64,000 bases of DNA from Propionibacterium sp. oral taxon 192 str. F0372 (lineage in GTDB: Bacteria > Actinomycetota > Actinomycetes > Propionibacteriales > Propionibacteriaceae). Position numbers and translations under genes: made by a program. Numbering within the stretch: the stretch's first letter is position 1; each line of letters opens with the position of its first letter. The stretch spans positions 279,458 to 343,457 of the forward strand of contig NZ_KE340297.1 in NCBI RefSeq assembly GCF_000413315.1, read 5' to 3'. A model generated the notes under the pieces. The model saw only the letters and a program-made list of their open reading frames with translations, was not told the DNA's origin and ran no database searches. Below, in pieces: positions 17,430 through 28,008 of the stretch.

Positions 17430-19246
17430 TGCTTGACACAATCATCTCCGGACTCGTCCACGGCAACGTGTACGCGCTCGTTGCCGTGGGCATCTCCTTG
17501 ATCTTCGGCGTCACCAACGTCGTGAACTTCGCCCAGGGCTCCATCATGGGGTTCGGGGCAATGCTCGGCTGGTGGTACATCGGAGTGCTTGGTTGGCCAT
17601 GGTGGCTCTCTCTGGTGGCCGTGGGCGTCTCGGCTGCGGTGATCGGCTGGTTGGTCAATCTCACGACCGTGCGCCCGCTCATCAAGGCGCCCCCGATCGC
17701 GGCCCTGCTCACCACCTTCGCAGCCTCCATGGTTCTAGACAATTTCTCGCAGATGGTGTTTTCCACCGAGACCCGTGCCTACCCCGAGCCGCTGCCCACC
17801 GATAACATCCAACTTGCTGGGCTGTCATTGGGCACCAGCGACCTGGTCACTTTCGGCTTCACTTTGGTGACGATGCTGGCCCTGGGCGCCTATCTCAGGT
17901 TTGGCCGCGACGGGCGGGCGATCCGAGCCTCCGCAGCCGATCCGGACGCAGCCCAGCAGATGGGGGTGGAGGTGCGCCGGGTGCAGAACCTGTCCTTCAT
18001 TCTGGCTTCAGTACTCGGTGGGATCGGCGGGGTCTTCTTCGGTATGTACTCGGGAATAGTCACCCCCACCTCGGCCTCGTTCACCGGCACCGTCGGATTC
18101 GTCGCGGCCGCCCTGGGCGGGCTGGGCTCCATCAGCGGCGCGGTGGCCGGTGGGCTGCTCATCGGGCTGCTGGAAGCCTTGGGTATTTACCAGTTCGGCG
18201 GAGGTTTTCGTGACGTTTTCATCTTCGGTCTGTTCCTCGTCGTGCTGCTGGTGCGCCCGCACGGGTTGTTCGGCTCACGCAGGACCGTGACTACCGAACC
18301 AATGACTGGGACCTTCTTGGGAGCGGGTCGGTCCATCCCGATCGGCAAGTGGGGATGGGCCGGTCTGGGAGCCTCAGCAATCGGGTTGCCATTCGTCGCC
18401 GGACCGGTGGTCGCTTCGGCTGGTTCACAGGTCGCCATTTACGCGATCATGGCCATTCCGATGGTTCTGCTTGCCGGGTCGGTGGGGCAGGTCTCGCTGG
18501 GGCAAGCGGCACCCGTGGCAATCGGAGCCTATGCCTCAGCACTACTGACGACCGAACTTGACCTACCATTCGCCATGGGCCTGCTGGCTGGCGGAGCAGC
18601 TGCGATGGTGATCTCCACCCTAATCACTCTGCCGATCTGGCGGCTCAACGGGCACTACGTTTCCATGGCGACGATGGCCCTGGCTTATGTCGTCGTCGGG
18701 GTGATCCTGAACTGGGAACCAGTGACCAACGGCGCCTATGGGATCGCTGGGATTCCGGCACCGCAGTTCTTCGGTACGGTACTGATCACCCCTGTCCAGC
18801 ACTATCTGCTGGACTTAGTGATCGTGATGCTGGTGCTGTGGGTGGTGCTGCGCATCCAGCACTCTCACTTGGGTACCGTGTTAGCCGGGGTGGGCTCTGA
18901 TGAGACCGCATCCCGGTGCCTGGGAATCCACACCCGGGACTACAAAGCCTTGGCCTATGCAGTCTGCTCCTTCTGCGCGGGTGTCGCAGGCGCGCTGCTC
19001 GCCCATCAATACAACTACATTGATCCCACGGTATTCACCATTCAGATGTCGATTCTGGTGTTGACCATCGTCGTGCTCGGTGGACTGAACTCCCCCTTCG
19101 GGGCGGTCATCGGGGCCGTTGTGCTGGTTGGATTGCCCGAGGCGCTGCGCATAGCCAACGACGTTAGGATTCTCGCTTATGGGGTAATCATGATTGTCAT
19201 GATCCGCTTCCGCCCGCAGGGACTGTGGATGAGGAGGGCATCATGA
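17429..19246 (+). CDS. fused LivH-LivM type ABC permease
   Basis: A 605-residue protein that joins both permease halves usually encoded separately. Residues of about 1-275 are LivH-like (NVYALVAVGISLIFGVTNVVNFAQG), and about 300-605 are LivM-like (VGQVSLGQAAPVAIGAYASA, then the coupling segment SDETASRCLGIHTRDYKALA). It forms the membrane channel for the upstream lipoprotein and the two ATPases downstream. Start and stop overlap both neighbours, indicating strict translational coupling. Confidence 0.93.
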   Translation: MLDTIISGLVHGNVYALVAVGISLIFGVTNVVNFAQGSIMGFGAMLGWWYIGVLGWPWWLSLVAVGVSAAVIGWLVNLTTVRPLIKAPPIAALLTTFAASMVLDNFSQMVFSTETRAYPEPLPTDNIQLAGLSLGTSDLVTFGFTLVTMLALGAYLRFGRDGRAIRASAADPDAAQQMGVEVRRVQNLSFILASVLGGIGGVFFGMYSGIVTPTSASFTGTVGFVAAALGGLGSISGAVAGGLLIGLLEALGIYQFGGGFRDVFIFGLFLVVLLVRPHGLFGSRRTVTTEPMTGTFLGAGRSIPIGKWGWAGLGASAIGLPFVAGPVVASAGSQVAIYAIMAIPMVLLAGSVGQVSLGQAAPVAIGAYASALLTTELDLPFAMGLLAGGAAAMVISTLITLPIWRLNGHYVSMATMALAYVVVGVILNWEPVTNGAYGIAGIPAPQFFGTVLITPVQHYLLDLVIVMLVLWVVLRIQHSHLGTVLAGVGSDETASRCLGIHTRDYKALAYAVCSFCAGVAGALLAHQYNYIDPTVFTIQMSILVLTIVVLGGLNSPFGAVIGAVVLVGLPEALRIANDVRILAYGVIMIVMIRFRPQGLWMRRAS

Positions 19247-20070
19247 ATGTGCTCGAGATCACCGGACTGAGCAAATCCTTCTCCGGGTTGAGAGCCGTGA
19301 ACGGGGTCGGCCTGCGGGTTGCCGAACATCAGACGGTATCAATCATCGGCCCCAACGGGTCGGGCAAGACCACCACCCTCAACTTGGTCACCGGGGTGCT
19401 GCGCCCCGACGCAGGAACGATCCTGATCAACGGACACCCGCTGCCTGCCAGGCACCCGGAACAGGTCGCAGCCTCGGGAATACTGCGTACTTTCCAGAAC
19501 GGGCGGGTTTTCGGCAATCTGAGCGTCAACGAGAACATTGAGATCGGAACCCATCTGGGGCTACGTGCGAACCGTCCGTTCAAGGTCTTCGCCGCCCACC
19601 CGCTGATGGCCTGGCTGCCAATGCTCGCTGAGGTTCTGCTCGCCTGTTTTCCGACCCCTGCTGCACGACGAGAACTCGCCGAGGCCCAAGAACGTGTCAA
19701 CGAACAGGTGAACCGTTTCCCGGAGCGGCTCGGCCCCCGGCAGAATCACTTGGCCCACACCCTGTCCTATGCCAATCGTCGGCGCACCGAGATCGCCCGA
19801 TCGTTGGTCGCAGGCCCCGAGCTCTTGGTGCTTGATGAACCGACCGCCGGGATGAACCAGTCAGAGACTGCCGAGATGCTCAAACAGTTGCTGGAACTGA
19901 AGGCATCAGGGCAGGCGATGCTACTCGTTGAACACAAGCTAGATCTGGTGATGACCCTGTCCGACTGGGTCTACGTGATGGATGGGGGTCAGGTGATCGC
20001 TTCCGGCCCTCCGGCCCGGGTGCGCACAGATCCTGCGGTCATCGACGCTTATCTGGGGAGGAAGTCATGA
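19243..20070 (+). CDS. ABC transporter ATP-binding protein (LivG type)
   Basis: A 275-residue ATPase with Walker A GPNGSGKTT, Walker B LLVLDEPTAGMN and an H-loop His (LLVEHKLD). The signature region reads LSYANRRRTEIAR rather than the usual LSYGQQRRLEIAR, a modest departure. The ATG overlaps the permease stop (ATGA). Confidence 0.93.
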   Translation: MNVLEITGLSKSFSGLRAVNGVGLRVAEHQTVSIIGPNGSGKTTTLNLVTGVLRPDAGTILINGHPLPARHPEQVAASGILRTFQNGRVFGNLSVNENIEIGTHLGLRANRPFKVFAAHPLMAWLPMLAEVLLACFPTPAARRELAEAQERVNEQVNRFPERLGPRQNHLAHTLSYANRRRTEIARSLVAGPELLVLDEPTAGMNQSETAEMLKQLLELKASGQAMLLVEHKLDLVMTLSDWVYVMDGGQVIASGPPARVRTDPAVIDAYLGRKS

Positions 20071-20804
20071 GCCTCATCGAGTTGAACCAGATCAAGGTCA
20101 GCTACGGGATGGTCAAGGCACTCAACGGCATCGATCTGATGATGAATTCCGGAGAGATCGTCTGTTTGCTGGGTGGCAATGCCTCAGGCAAATCAACGAC
20201 CATGAAGACCATCCTGGGCCTGGTGCATCCCACATCGGGAGCCATCAGGTGGGATGGTCATGAGATCACCACCTGGCCCACCCCACGGCGTATCGCTTCC
20301 GGTATCGCTTCGGTTCCCGAAGCCCGTCGGATCTTCGGCCCGATGACTGTGGAGGAGAACCTGCTGATAGGCGCCTACACTTGCCGTGACCGGCACCTCA
20401 TCCGACAGCGCCTAGCCGAGCAATATGACCGCTTCCCCAGGCTCGCCGAGCGTCGCACCCAGACAGCAGGAACCATGTCAGGCGGTGAGCAGCAGATGCT
20501 GGCCTTCGCCCGCGCTCTCATGAGCGGTCCCCGACTGATCTGCATGGATGAGCCGACGATGGGGTTGTCCCCCAAGCTCGTCGACGAGGTGCTCGCGAGT
20601 ATTGCTGACCTGAACCGTGATCTGGGTATCACGATCCTAATGGTCGAGCAGCAGGCTGAACTCGCCCTGTCCATCGCCCATCGAGGCTACGTACTGGCCA
20701 CCGGGGACATGGTGCTGTCCGGTGAAGCCGCAGAACTGCTTGACAACCCTCGGGTCCAGGAGGCTTACCTGGGCCGCACGATTGCGAACGGAGAAACAGA
20801 ATGA
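20067..20804 (+). CDS. ABC transporter ATP-binding protein (LivF type)
   Basis: A 245-residue ATPase with Walker A GGNASGKST, signature MSGGEQQMLAFARAL and Walker B ICMDEPTMGLSP. It is the second nucleotide-binding subunit of the importer. ATGA overlaps link it to LivG upstream and the UroD-like gene downstream. Confidence 0.94.
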   Translation: MSLIELNQIKVSYGMVKALNGIDLMMNSGEIVCLLGGNASGKSTTMKTILGLVHPTSGAIRWDGHEITTWPTPRRIASGIASVPEARRIFGPMTVEENLLIGAYTCRDRHLIRQRLAEQYDRFPRLAERRTQTAGTMSGGEQQMLAFARALMSGPRLICMDEPTMGLSPKLVDEVLASIADLNRDLGITILMVEQQAELALSIAHRGYVLATGDMVLSGEAAELLDNPRVQEAYLGRTIANGETE

Positions 20805-21739
20805 TCACCAGGCGTGAACGATTCCTCAGTGCCGCCAGCGGCCAGCAGGCCGACCGGCCGCCGGTCGGTGGGTGGATCCACCACGGCTCCTCATTCTGGG
20901 CCCCGGAGCAGGTGGCCGAGGCCCACTTGCGTTTCATCCGCCACTATGACTGGGACTACATCAAAGTGATGGATGATTTTCGGCTGGAAATTCCTGCCGG
21001 TCTCACCGAGATCACCGATCCAGCACAGTTCGAGTTGATCAGTCCAGATCCCGAGGCGGTTCCGGCCAATCTGGTCAAGCAGTCCGAAGTACTGCGGATC
21101 ATCCGGGCGGAAGAACCCGACAGGGCCATCATTGAGACGATCTTCTCCCCGAACCAGACACTGGTGCGTGCTCTAGGTGATCGAGTGGTTGATTTCTTCA
21201 GAGCCGACCCGCAACTGGCTCATCGCACCATCTCGCGGGTGGCCGCCCAGTTGTCAGCCTGGGCCGTACAGCTCGGCAAACTTGAGGTGGATGCGGTCTT
21301 CCTGGCGGTCAACGGGGCCTCAAAGGATCCGACCAGTTGGGGGTTGTCCCCCGAAGAATTCTGTGACTGGATCGCCCCTTACGACAAGCAAGTCCTTGAG
21401 GCTGCGGCCCCATTGGTGCGCATCGCTCACCTGCACGGGATGGAGGCTGATCCCGAGCTGATCCGCGACTACCCGGTGGAAGTACTGAGTTGGTCGGACA
21501 AGGACTCAGCTCCGACAATCGCCACAGCAAAAAGCGATTTCGGGTGGATCCCGATGCTCGGCCTCGACGAGGTGACATCCTTGTACTGGACTCCCAGCCA
21601 AGTCTTTGAGCAGGTGCTGGATGCCCGCCGTCAAGCCGACGACCAACTGATCATCGCGCCGAACTGCACCTTGCACTCGGATGGTTCACCATTGGTGCTG
21701 GAAGCGCTGCGCGCCTCGGCAGATCTGGTGCTCGATTGA
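20801..21739 (+). CDS. UroD/MtaA-family methyltransferase-like protein
   Basis: A 312-residue member of the uroporphyrinogen decarboxylase superfamily, branch of methylcobamide-dependent and related methyltransferases (RERFLSAASGQQADRPPVGGW start; LAVNGASKDPTSWG). MtaA-type enzymes bind Zn with an HxC motif and a later Cys. Here the first motif reads HLH (around residue 210), and a Cys is present in APNCTLH near residue 288, so a His/His/Cys site is possible. Last gene of the cysteine-leader operon, so it may act on the imported compound, perhaps removing a methyl group; that is inference. Confidence 0.8.
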   Translation: MITRRERFLSAASGQQADRPPVGGWIHHGSSFWAPEQVAEAHLRFIRHYDWDYIKVMDDFRLEIPAGLTEITDPAQFELISPDPEAVPANLVKQSEVLRIIRAEEPDRAIIETIFSPNQTLVRALGDRVVDFFRADPQLAHRTISRVAAQLSAWAVQLGKLEVDAVFLAVNGASKDPTSWGLSPEEFCDWIAPYDKQVLEAAAPLVRIAHLHGMEADPELIRDYPVEVLSWSDKDSAPTIATAKSDFGWIPMLGLDEVTSLYWTPSQVFEQVLDARRQADDQLIIAPNCTLHSDGSPLVLEALRASADLVLD

Positions 21740-21746
21740 GCATCAC

Positions 21747-21775
21747 GTGGGTGTGAGACTCGGCCCTACACCCAC
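21747..21775. terminator. hairpin between convergent genes
   Basis: Arms GTGGGTGT and ACACCCAC with a 13-base loop, just after the UroD-like stop and ahead of the convergent gene's stop at 21842. Probable bidirectional terminator. Confidence 0.5.
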
Positions 21776-21841
21776 AGGGTTGAAGCACATCATCCTGCCT
21801 GAGGCATGTTTCGTGCCCGCCATGGGGCCGCCCATGACGGC

Positions 21842-22681
21842 TCAGACAACCCCATCGTGTACCACGGCAACGAGCAAGAGCCGGTCGAGTTGCCCGGTGA
21901 GATCCTCCAGGGTCGTGACGCCCTTGTCGAAGGCTACGAAGATCGAGGTGGTCGCCTCGGGAAGCACTTGCAGCCACGTGATCCCGGTGGCGTCGATGTC
22001 GGCGCAATACATCTGCCCCCACACATGCGCGCAGTCGGTCCGTTCGGCGCTGTGGCTACGCACCCTGCCGGTCAGCTTGCCGGTGAGCACACACCGGTGG
22101 ATCGCATGAACCGCATCGGTGCCCATGGCTTGCACCATGTGGAATGCCTCAATCTGGTCGACTCCCTGCAAGAAACGAGGAGAACCGAGCATGCCATCGG
22201 CACGCAACAGCTCATGATCAAAGGAGCGCACTCCCTCGGCGTCATGCAACAGCAGTCGCGGTACCTCAACCAATCCGAGTCGCCCGTTGGGCAGGGAGGC
22301 AACCATCTCGACCTCCGGAGGAAGGATGTTGCCCTCGATCATCGCGGTGCGGGTGGCCTCGGGGGCCCAGCGCAGCACCCCCAACCCGTGCAAGGTCGCG
22401 ACGATCATCTGGAGATCGGGCTCGGGCGATTCCTTGGTGATATCCAGACGGACATCAATGCCCTGGGCGAAGGGCATCTCATCGACCGGATCGCCCGGCT
22501 GTGGGCTGACAGCCACGACGAGCCGCCCGTCGCACGTCATCCCGTGAACCAAGGAGTTGATGGTGATCACCTGTCGATAGTCGATCAGCTGGGCAAACCC
22601 ATCCCCGTGCAGCATCCGCAGAACCATCGACAAGGCGGTTGCGTTCGCATTCAGCCCATCGCACCCGACAACGTCGTCCAT
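21842..22681 (-). CDS. conserved hypothetical protein, possible split-barrel domain
   Basis: 279 residues from an ATG at 22681 (MDDVVGCDGLNANATALSM); the open frame continues upstream but looks non-coding there. No signal peptide or membrane helix. The middle (HGLGVLRWAPEATRTAMIEG, FDHELLRADGMLGSP) and the end (DATGITWLQV) hint at a flavin-reductase/pyridoxamine-oxidase-like split barrel or heme-related protein, but I do not recognise a family. It is transcribed toward the UroD-like operon. Confidence 0.65.
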   Translation of the reverse strand: MDDVVGCDGLNANATALSMVLRMLHGDGFAQLIDYRQVITINSLVHGMTCDGRLVVAVSPQPGDPVDEMPFAQGIDVRLDITKESPEPDLQMIVATLHGLGVLRWAPEATRTAMIEGNILPPEVEMVASLPNGRLGLVEVPRLLLHDAEGVRSFDHELLRADGMLGSPRFLQGVDQIEAFHMVQAMGTDAVHAIHRCVLTGKLTGRVRSHSAERTDCAHVWGQMYCADIDATGITWLQVLPEATTSIFVAFDKGVTTLEDLTGQLDRLLLVAVVHDGVV

Positions 22682-22763
22682 GTGCAGCCTCCCACTATTC
22701 GGTGAGGCTACCCTAATGCCTTCCTGCCGGACATGTCCATGGCACCGCGGCGCCAGATGCGAT

Positions 22764-24101
22764 TCATTCCCCCAGTTCGGCCAGGAGCAGCGCCTCGGCC
22801 AGACAGACCTTCTCCCAGTCCGGCACATGCAACGACTCGTCGATGCCATGCATGCGACAGTCGGGGTCGGACACGGCGGTGCCCAAGACCCCTGCATCGG
22901 GAAAGGCGGCCTGGAACTCGGCGATCATCCCGATTGTTCCACCAGTACCGATCAGCAGCGGGTCCACGCCGAAAGCAGCGCGCCAAGCACGATTAGCCTT
23001 CTCCTGCAGTCCATGCTCCAGAGTTATCAGGGCTGGGGAAGCGGATTCGCCATTGGTGACGGTGAGCTGGGCATTCCAACTGACATGACTTTCCAGGTGG
23101 GTTTTCAGGCAGTTCCAGGCATTGGCCGGGGTGTCCCCGGGGGCCACACGCAGCGAGATCCGTGCCTTGGCCATCGGAATGAGGGTGTTAGAGGAATCGG
23201 CGATCGAAGTGGTGTCCAAGCCAATGATCGAGATCGACGGCTTGGTCCAGGTGCGCGAGGTGAATGCCCCGGTGCCGATGAGCTGTACCCCGTCGAGCAG
23301 AGAGGATTCGCTGCGTACGGTGGCCTCATCCTGGTCGACAGCCACCTCGTCACTGGATACTAAGCCTTCGACGGCAACGTTGCCCTGTTCGTCGTGCAAG
23401 GTGGCGAGCAGGCGGCACAGGGTGGTGAGAGCATCGGGGACGATCCCACCGAACTGGCCGGAATGCACCGCGTGCTCCAACGTGCGCACCTCGACAACAC
23501 AATCGACAACACCACGCAACGACGTTGTGAAAGCGGGCTGGCCGATGGCCCAGTTACCACAATCGGCAATGATGTAGAGGTCGGCCGTAAGTTCGTCACG
23601 GTGCTCGGCGAGAATCTTGCCCAAGGTGGGTGAGCCCATCTCCTCCTCACCCTCGACCAAGACGATCACATTGACCGGCGGCTTACCGTCAAAGGCTCCC
23701 AAGGCAGCCAAGTGGGCCGCCACACCGGCCTTGTCGTCGGCGGTTCCGCGGCCATACAGCCGGTCCCCGCGCCGAGTGGCTTCGAAGGGCGCGGAAGTCC
23801 ATTGGGAGACCTCGCCGGTGGGCTGGACGTCGGTATGCGCGTACAGACAGACGGTGGGCAGTGCGGGATCAACGTCGAAGTGGGCAATCAACGCAGGATG
23901 CCCACCGGCGGAGACGACATCCAGCCGAGTGGCACCCAGTTCGTCAAGGTGAGCAGCGATGACGTCGATAGCCCGGGCCACCTCGGCGGCGTACTGGGGC
24001 TGGGCGCTGATCGAGGGGATCGCAACCAACTCGACCAACTCGTCGGTGACCTTGGGGAGAACCGCGGTAAGACGTTCACGAATCGCTGCTGCATCAACCA
24101 T
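22764..24101 (-). CDS. M20 family dipeptidase
   Basis: A 445-residue zinc peptidase of the ArgE/DapE/PepV family. The metal and catalytic motifs are intact: YAHTDVQP, GRGTADDKAG, and EGEEEMGSP with the catalytic Glu pair. A dimerisation-domain segment contains the conserved His of the HSGQFGG motif. The protein ends in a DCRMHGIDESLHVPDWE segment typical of the family's last metal ligand. Cytoplasmic peptide turnover is likely. Confidence 0.93.
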   Translation of the reverse strand: MVDAAAIRERLTAVLPKVTDELVELVAIPSISAQPQYAAEVARAIDVIAAHLDELGATRLDVVSAGGHPALIAHFDVDPALPTVCLYAHTDVQPTGEVSQWTSAPFEATRRGDRLYGRGTADDKAGVAAHLAALGAFDGKPPVNVIVLVEGEEEMGSPTLGKILAEHRDELTADLYIIADCGNWAIGQPAFTTSLRGVVDCVVEVRTLEHAVHSGQFGGIVPDALTTLCRLLATLHDEQGNVAVEGLVSSDEVAVDQDEATVRSESSLLDGVQLIGTGAFTSRTWTKPSISIIGLDTTSIADSSNTLIPMAKARISLRVAPGDTPANAWNCLKTHLESHVSWNAQLTVTNGESASPALITLEHGLQEKANRAWRAAFGVDPLLIGTGGTIGMIAEFQAAFPDAGVLGTAVSDPDCRMHGIDESLHVPDWEKVCLAEALLLAELGE

Positions 24102-24233
24102 GATCCAAACCTATCGCTGCCCTGTCACCAGACATCATGAGGGCACCCGCAATGCATCGAAACGATCGCGACGGATGTCCCCGATATGAGAAGAACTGCT
24201 GCGAGAACGCACGTACGCCACAAGCCCAACATG

Positions 24234-24271
24234 CCGCGGGGCGGGGAACCAATCGGCTCCCCGCCCCGCGG
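24234..24271 (-). terminator. intrinsic terminator of groL
   Basis: A perfect 14-bp GC stem (CCGCGGGGCGGGGA with its complement) and a 10-base loop, 17 bases beyond the groL stop. Confidence 0.85.
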
Positions 24272-24288
24272 GCTTACAGTGCTTCGGA

Positions 24289-25932
<1,644 letters not shown>

Positions 25933-26046
25933 TCAGGGGCCAGGCCCCGTTGGATTGTCTTGTGGTTGTGGCCGCTCGGGCCCGCCCACTCGGCGGCTGA
26001 TGCCCGCGACGGACGACCCTTGGGTCTCACCGGCTGCCAGTGAACG

Positions 26047-26073
26047 TTGGCACTCGTTGGCTCGGAGTGCCAG
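26047..26073 (-). promoter_or_regulatory. CIRCE element 1 (HrcA operator)
   Basis: TTGGCACTC, nine bases, then GAGTGCCAG: the CIRCE inverted repeat with one symmetrical change from consensus (TTAGCACTC-N9-GAGTGCTAA), about 140 bases upstream of groL. Confidence 0.9.
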
Positions 26074-26081
26074 ATCAATTA

Positions 26082-26108
26082 TTAGCACTCACCCAAAACG
26101 AGTGCAAA
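26082..26108 (-). promoter_or_regulatory. CIRCE element 2 (HrcA operator)
   Basis: TTAGCACTC, nine bases, then GAGTGCAAA. The left arm is the exact consensus. It lies eight bases beyond the first element, making a tandem operator. Confidence 0.92.
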
Positions 26109-26165
26109 CATCTGCGCCCTGGCAAGCGGGGCCCACAGCAGTGACCACGTTGTTGAAGTTGCTGA

Positions 26166-26453
26166 TCAGCGGGAGGTGAGCCGCGATGCGGAGCGCTCGC
26201 GCTGACGCTGCTCGCGCAATCGGCGAAGCCGCTTCACCAACAGCGGATCGTGACACAGCGCCTCAGGGCGATCGAGCAGAGAGTTAAGAATCTGGTAGTA
26301 ACGGGCGATGGTAATGCCGAAGCGGTCACGTATCTCGGTCTCCTTGGAGACCTTCGCCTGCCACCAGCACTTCTCGAAATCCAGAATGGCCATCTCCTGT
26401 TCAGTGAGCGGAGTGGATGGGGGGGTCGTCGTGGACTGAAGTGCCTGAGCCAT
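26166..26453 (-). CDS. DUF3263 protein
   Basis: 95 residues: [17 protein letters not shown] and [23 protein letters not shown] are the DUF3263 helix-turn-helix-like signature found widely in Actinomycetota. The C-terminus is Arg-rich. Likely a DNA-associated protein; function unknown. It lies upstream of the groL operators and is transcribed in the same direction. Confidence 0.88.
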   Translation of the reverse strand: MAQALQSTTTPPSTPLTEQEMAILDFEKCWWQAKVSKETEIRDRFGITIARYYQILNSLLDRPEALCHDPLLVKRLRRLREQRQRERSASRLTSR

Positions 26454-26723
26454 AACCCGCAGCCTACTCGGCGCATCACGGCAACGTCATTGTGACGCCT
26501 CGCCCTGTGCGCAACTCCGGTTATCAAGTGCCCTGCCACGCGATGCAGTGGTCAGGAAGGCCACGACGGCGGCAGTACCGGTCCCCCGGTAGTACCCAGC
26601 CTTCTGCGAACCCTTAGGCAGACCGCAACAACGGCTCCGTTGCGGTTGCTGCGGACCCGCTAGTTGGCACGGTGGAACGGCTATGCTTGTTCGGCATCGA
26701 TTCCGAACCGAGGGGAACCCTGC

Positions 26724-27911
26724 ATGCGTCCGCTGATGGGAAAATTCCGGCACTACGACTGGGGATCGCGCGATACGATCCCCAGGATCCTAGGGTTGGA
26801 ACCCACCGGGGAGCCGGTCGCCGAGTACTGGCTTGGGGCTCATCCCTCGTCTCCGTCGACCCTAGACGACCTCTGCCTAGACGAGCTCATCACCAATGAC
26901 CCCTCGGTGGTCGGCGATAACGCACGCACCCACTTCGAGGGACGACTGTCCTTCCTGATAAAGCTGTTGTCCGCAGCACGCCCTCTATCGCTGCAGGCCC
27001 ATCCCACACTTCCCCAGGCCCAGGCGGGTTACGATGCGGAGAACGTCGCCGGGATCGCTCTCGACGCCCCAGACCGTACCTACCGGGATCCGTGGGACAA
27101 ACCCGAACTGCTCATCGCAGTCACTCCCTTCGATGCCCTGGTCGGCTTCCGGGATCCGGCCCACAGCATCGAGTTATTCGAGGCGTTGGGAGTCAGCTCG
27201 GCAACGCTGTCGTTGCTGGACGCCCTGCGACTACGCAGCGGTTCGGCGGCGATGGCAGAACTCTTCCTCAATCTGCTTGTCCCTGACGAACAGCGTCAAG
27301 ATGCGCTAGTGGAGGTGGTCTCCGCTGCGGTGACCCACGTAGATGACGAGGGCGAGGTAGGCCTGTTCGCCCGCACCGCCGTCGAACTCGATGAGCACTT
27401 CCCCAATGACACCTCGCTCTTGGCGGCCCTGTTGCTCAACCGGGTGCATCTGGAACCGGGCGAGGCAGTTCACCTGGAGCCCGGCACGATGCACGCATAT
27501 CTCAGCGGCACCGGGGTGGAAGTGCTGGGCAATTCCGACAACGTGCTGCGCGGTGGGCTCACCAGCAAGTACATCGACGCCCCCGGGCTGGTCCAAGTGG
27601 TTGACTTCACCGCTGTCGAGATGCATCCAATGAGCCCAGTGCCCCGCGGCGATGGCCTGTGGTATTACCCTGCCGAAGAAGCTGCCTTCGCTGCTTGGCG
27701 TCTCGACCTGATGCCCGGCCGTGAGGTCACCTGTCCGGCATACACCTCGGCGAGGATCCTGTTGGTCACCGAGGGCGGGCTCACCCTGACCGATGGCACC
27801 GGGCACCTCACCCTGGCCCGCGGGCAGGCCGCCTGGCTGGCGGCCGGTGAACAGGTGAAGATAACCGGTGAAGGCACCGGTTTCCTGGCTGCCACCGGCC
27901 TGGATGCCTGA
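26724..27911 (+). CDS. manA: mannose-6-phosphate isomerase, class I
   Basis: A 395-residue type I PMI from an ATG at 26724 after GAGGGGA. Zn/active-site regions: LSLQAHPTLPQAQAG, DKPELLIAVTPFDALVGFR, HLEPGTMHAYLSGTGVEVLGNSDNVLRGG is spread over about residues 250-280 with the metal His and catalytic Arg. It interconverts fructose-6-phosphate and mannose-6-phosphate, feeding mannosylation or mannose use. Confidence 0.95.
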   Translation: MRPLMGKFRHYDWGSRDTIPRILGLEPTGEPVAEYWLGAHPSSPSTLDDLCLDELITNDPSVVGDNARTHFEGRLSFLIKLLSAARPLSLQAHPTLPQAQAGYDAENVAGIALDAPDRTYRDPWDKPELLIAVTPFDALVGFRDPAHSIELFEALGVSSATLSLLDALRLRSGSAAMAELFLNLLVPDEQRQDALVEVVSAAVTHVDDEGEVGLFARTAVELDEHFPNDTSLLAALLLNRVHLEPGEAVHLEPGTMHAYLSGTGVEVLGNSDNVLRGGLTSKYIDAPGLVQVVDFTAVEMHPMSPVPRGDGLWYYPAEEAAFAAWRLDLMPGREVTCPAYTSARILLVTEGGLTLTDGTGHLTLARGQAAWLAAGEQVKITGEGTGFLAATGLDA

Positions 27912-28008
27912 GCTGACCGGCGTCCCGGTATCGGCTGCATACCAACGGTCAGTGGTCAGTAGAGCCGCTGGTGATGATGGTGCCCACACATCCGCCACAT
28001 GTTCTACG

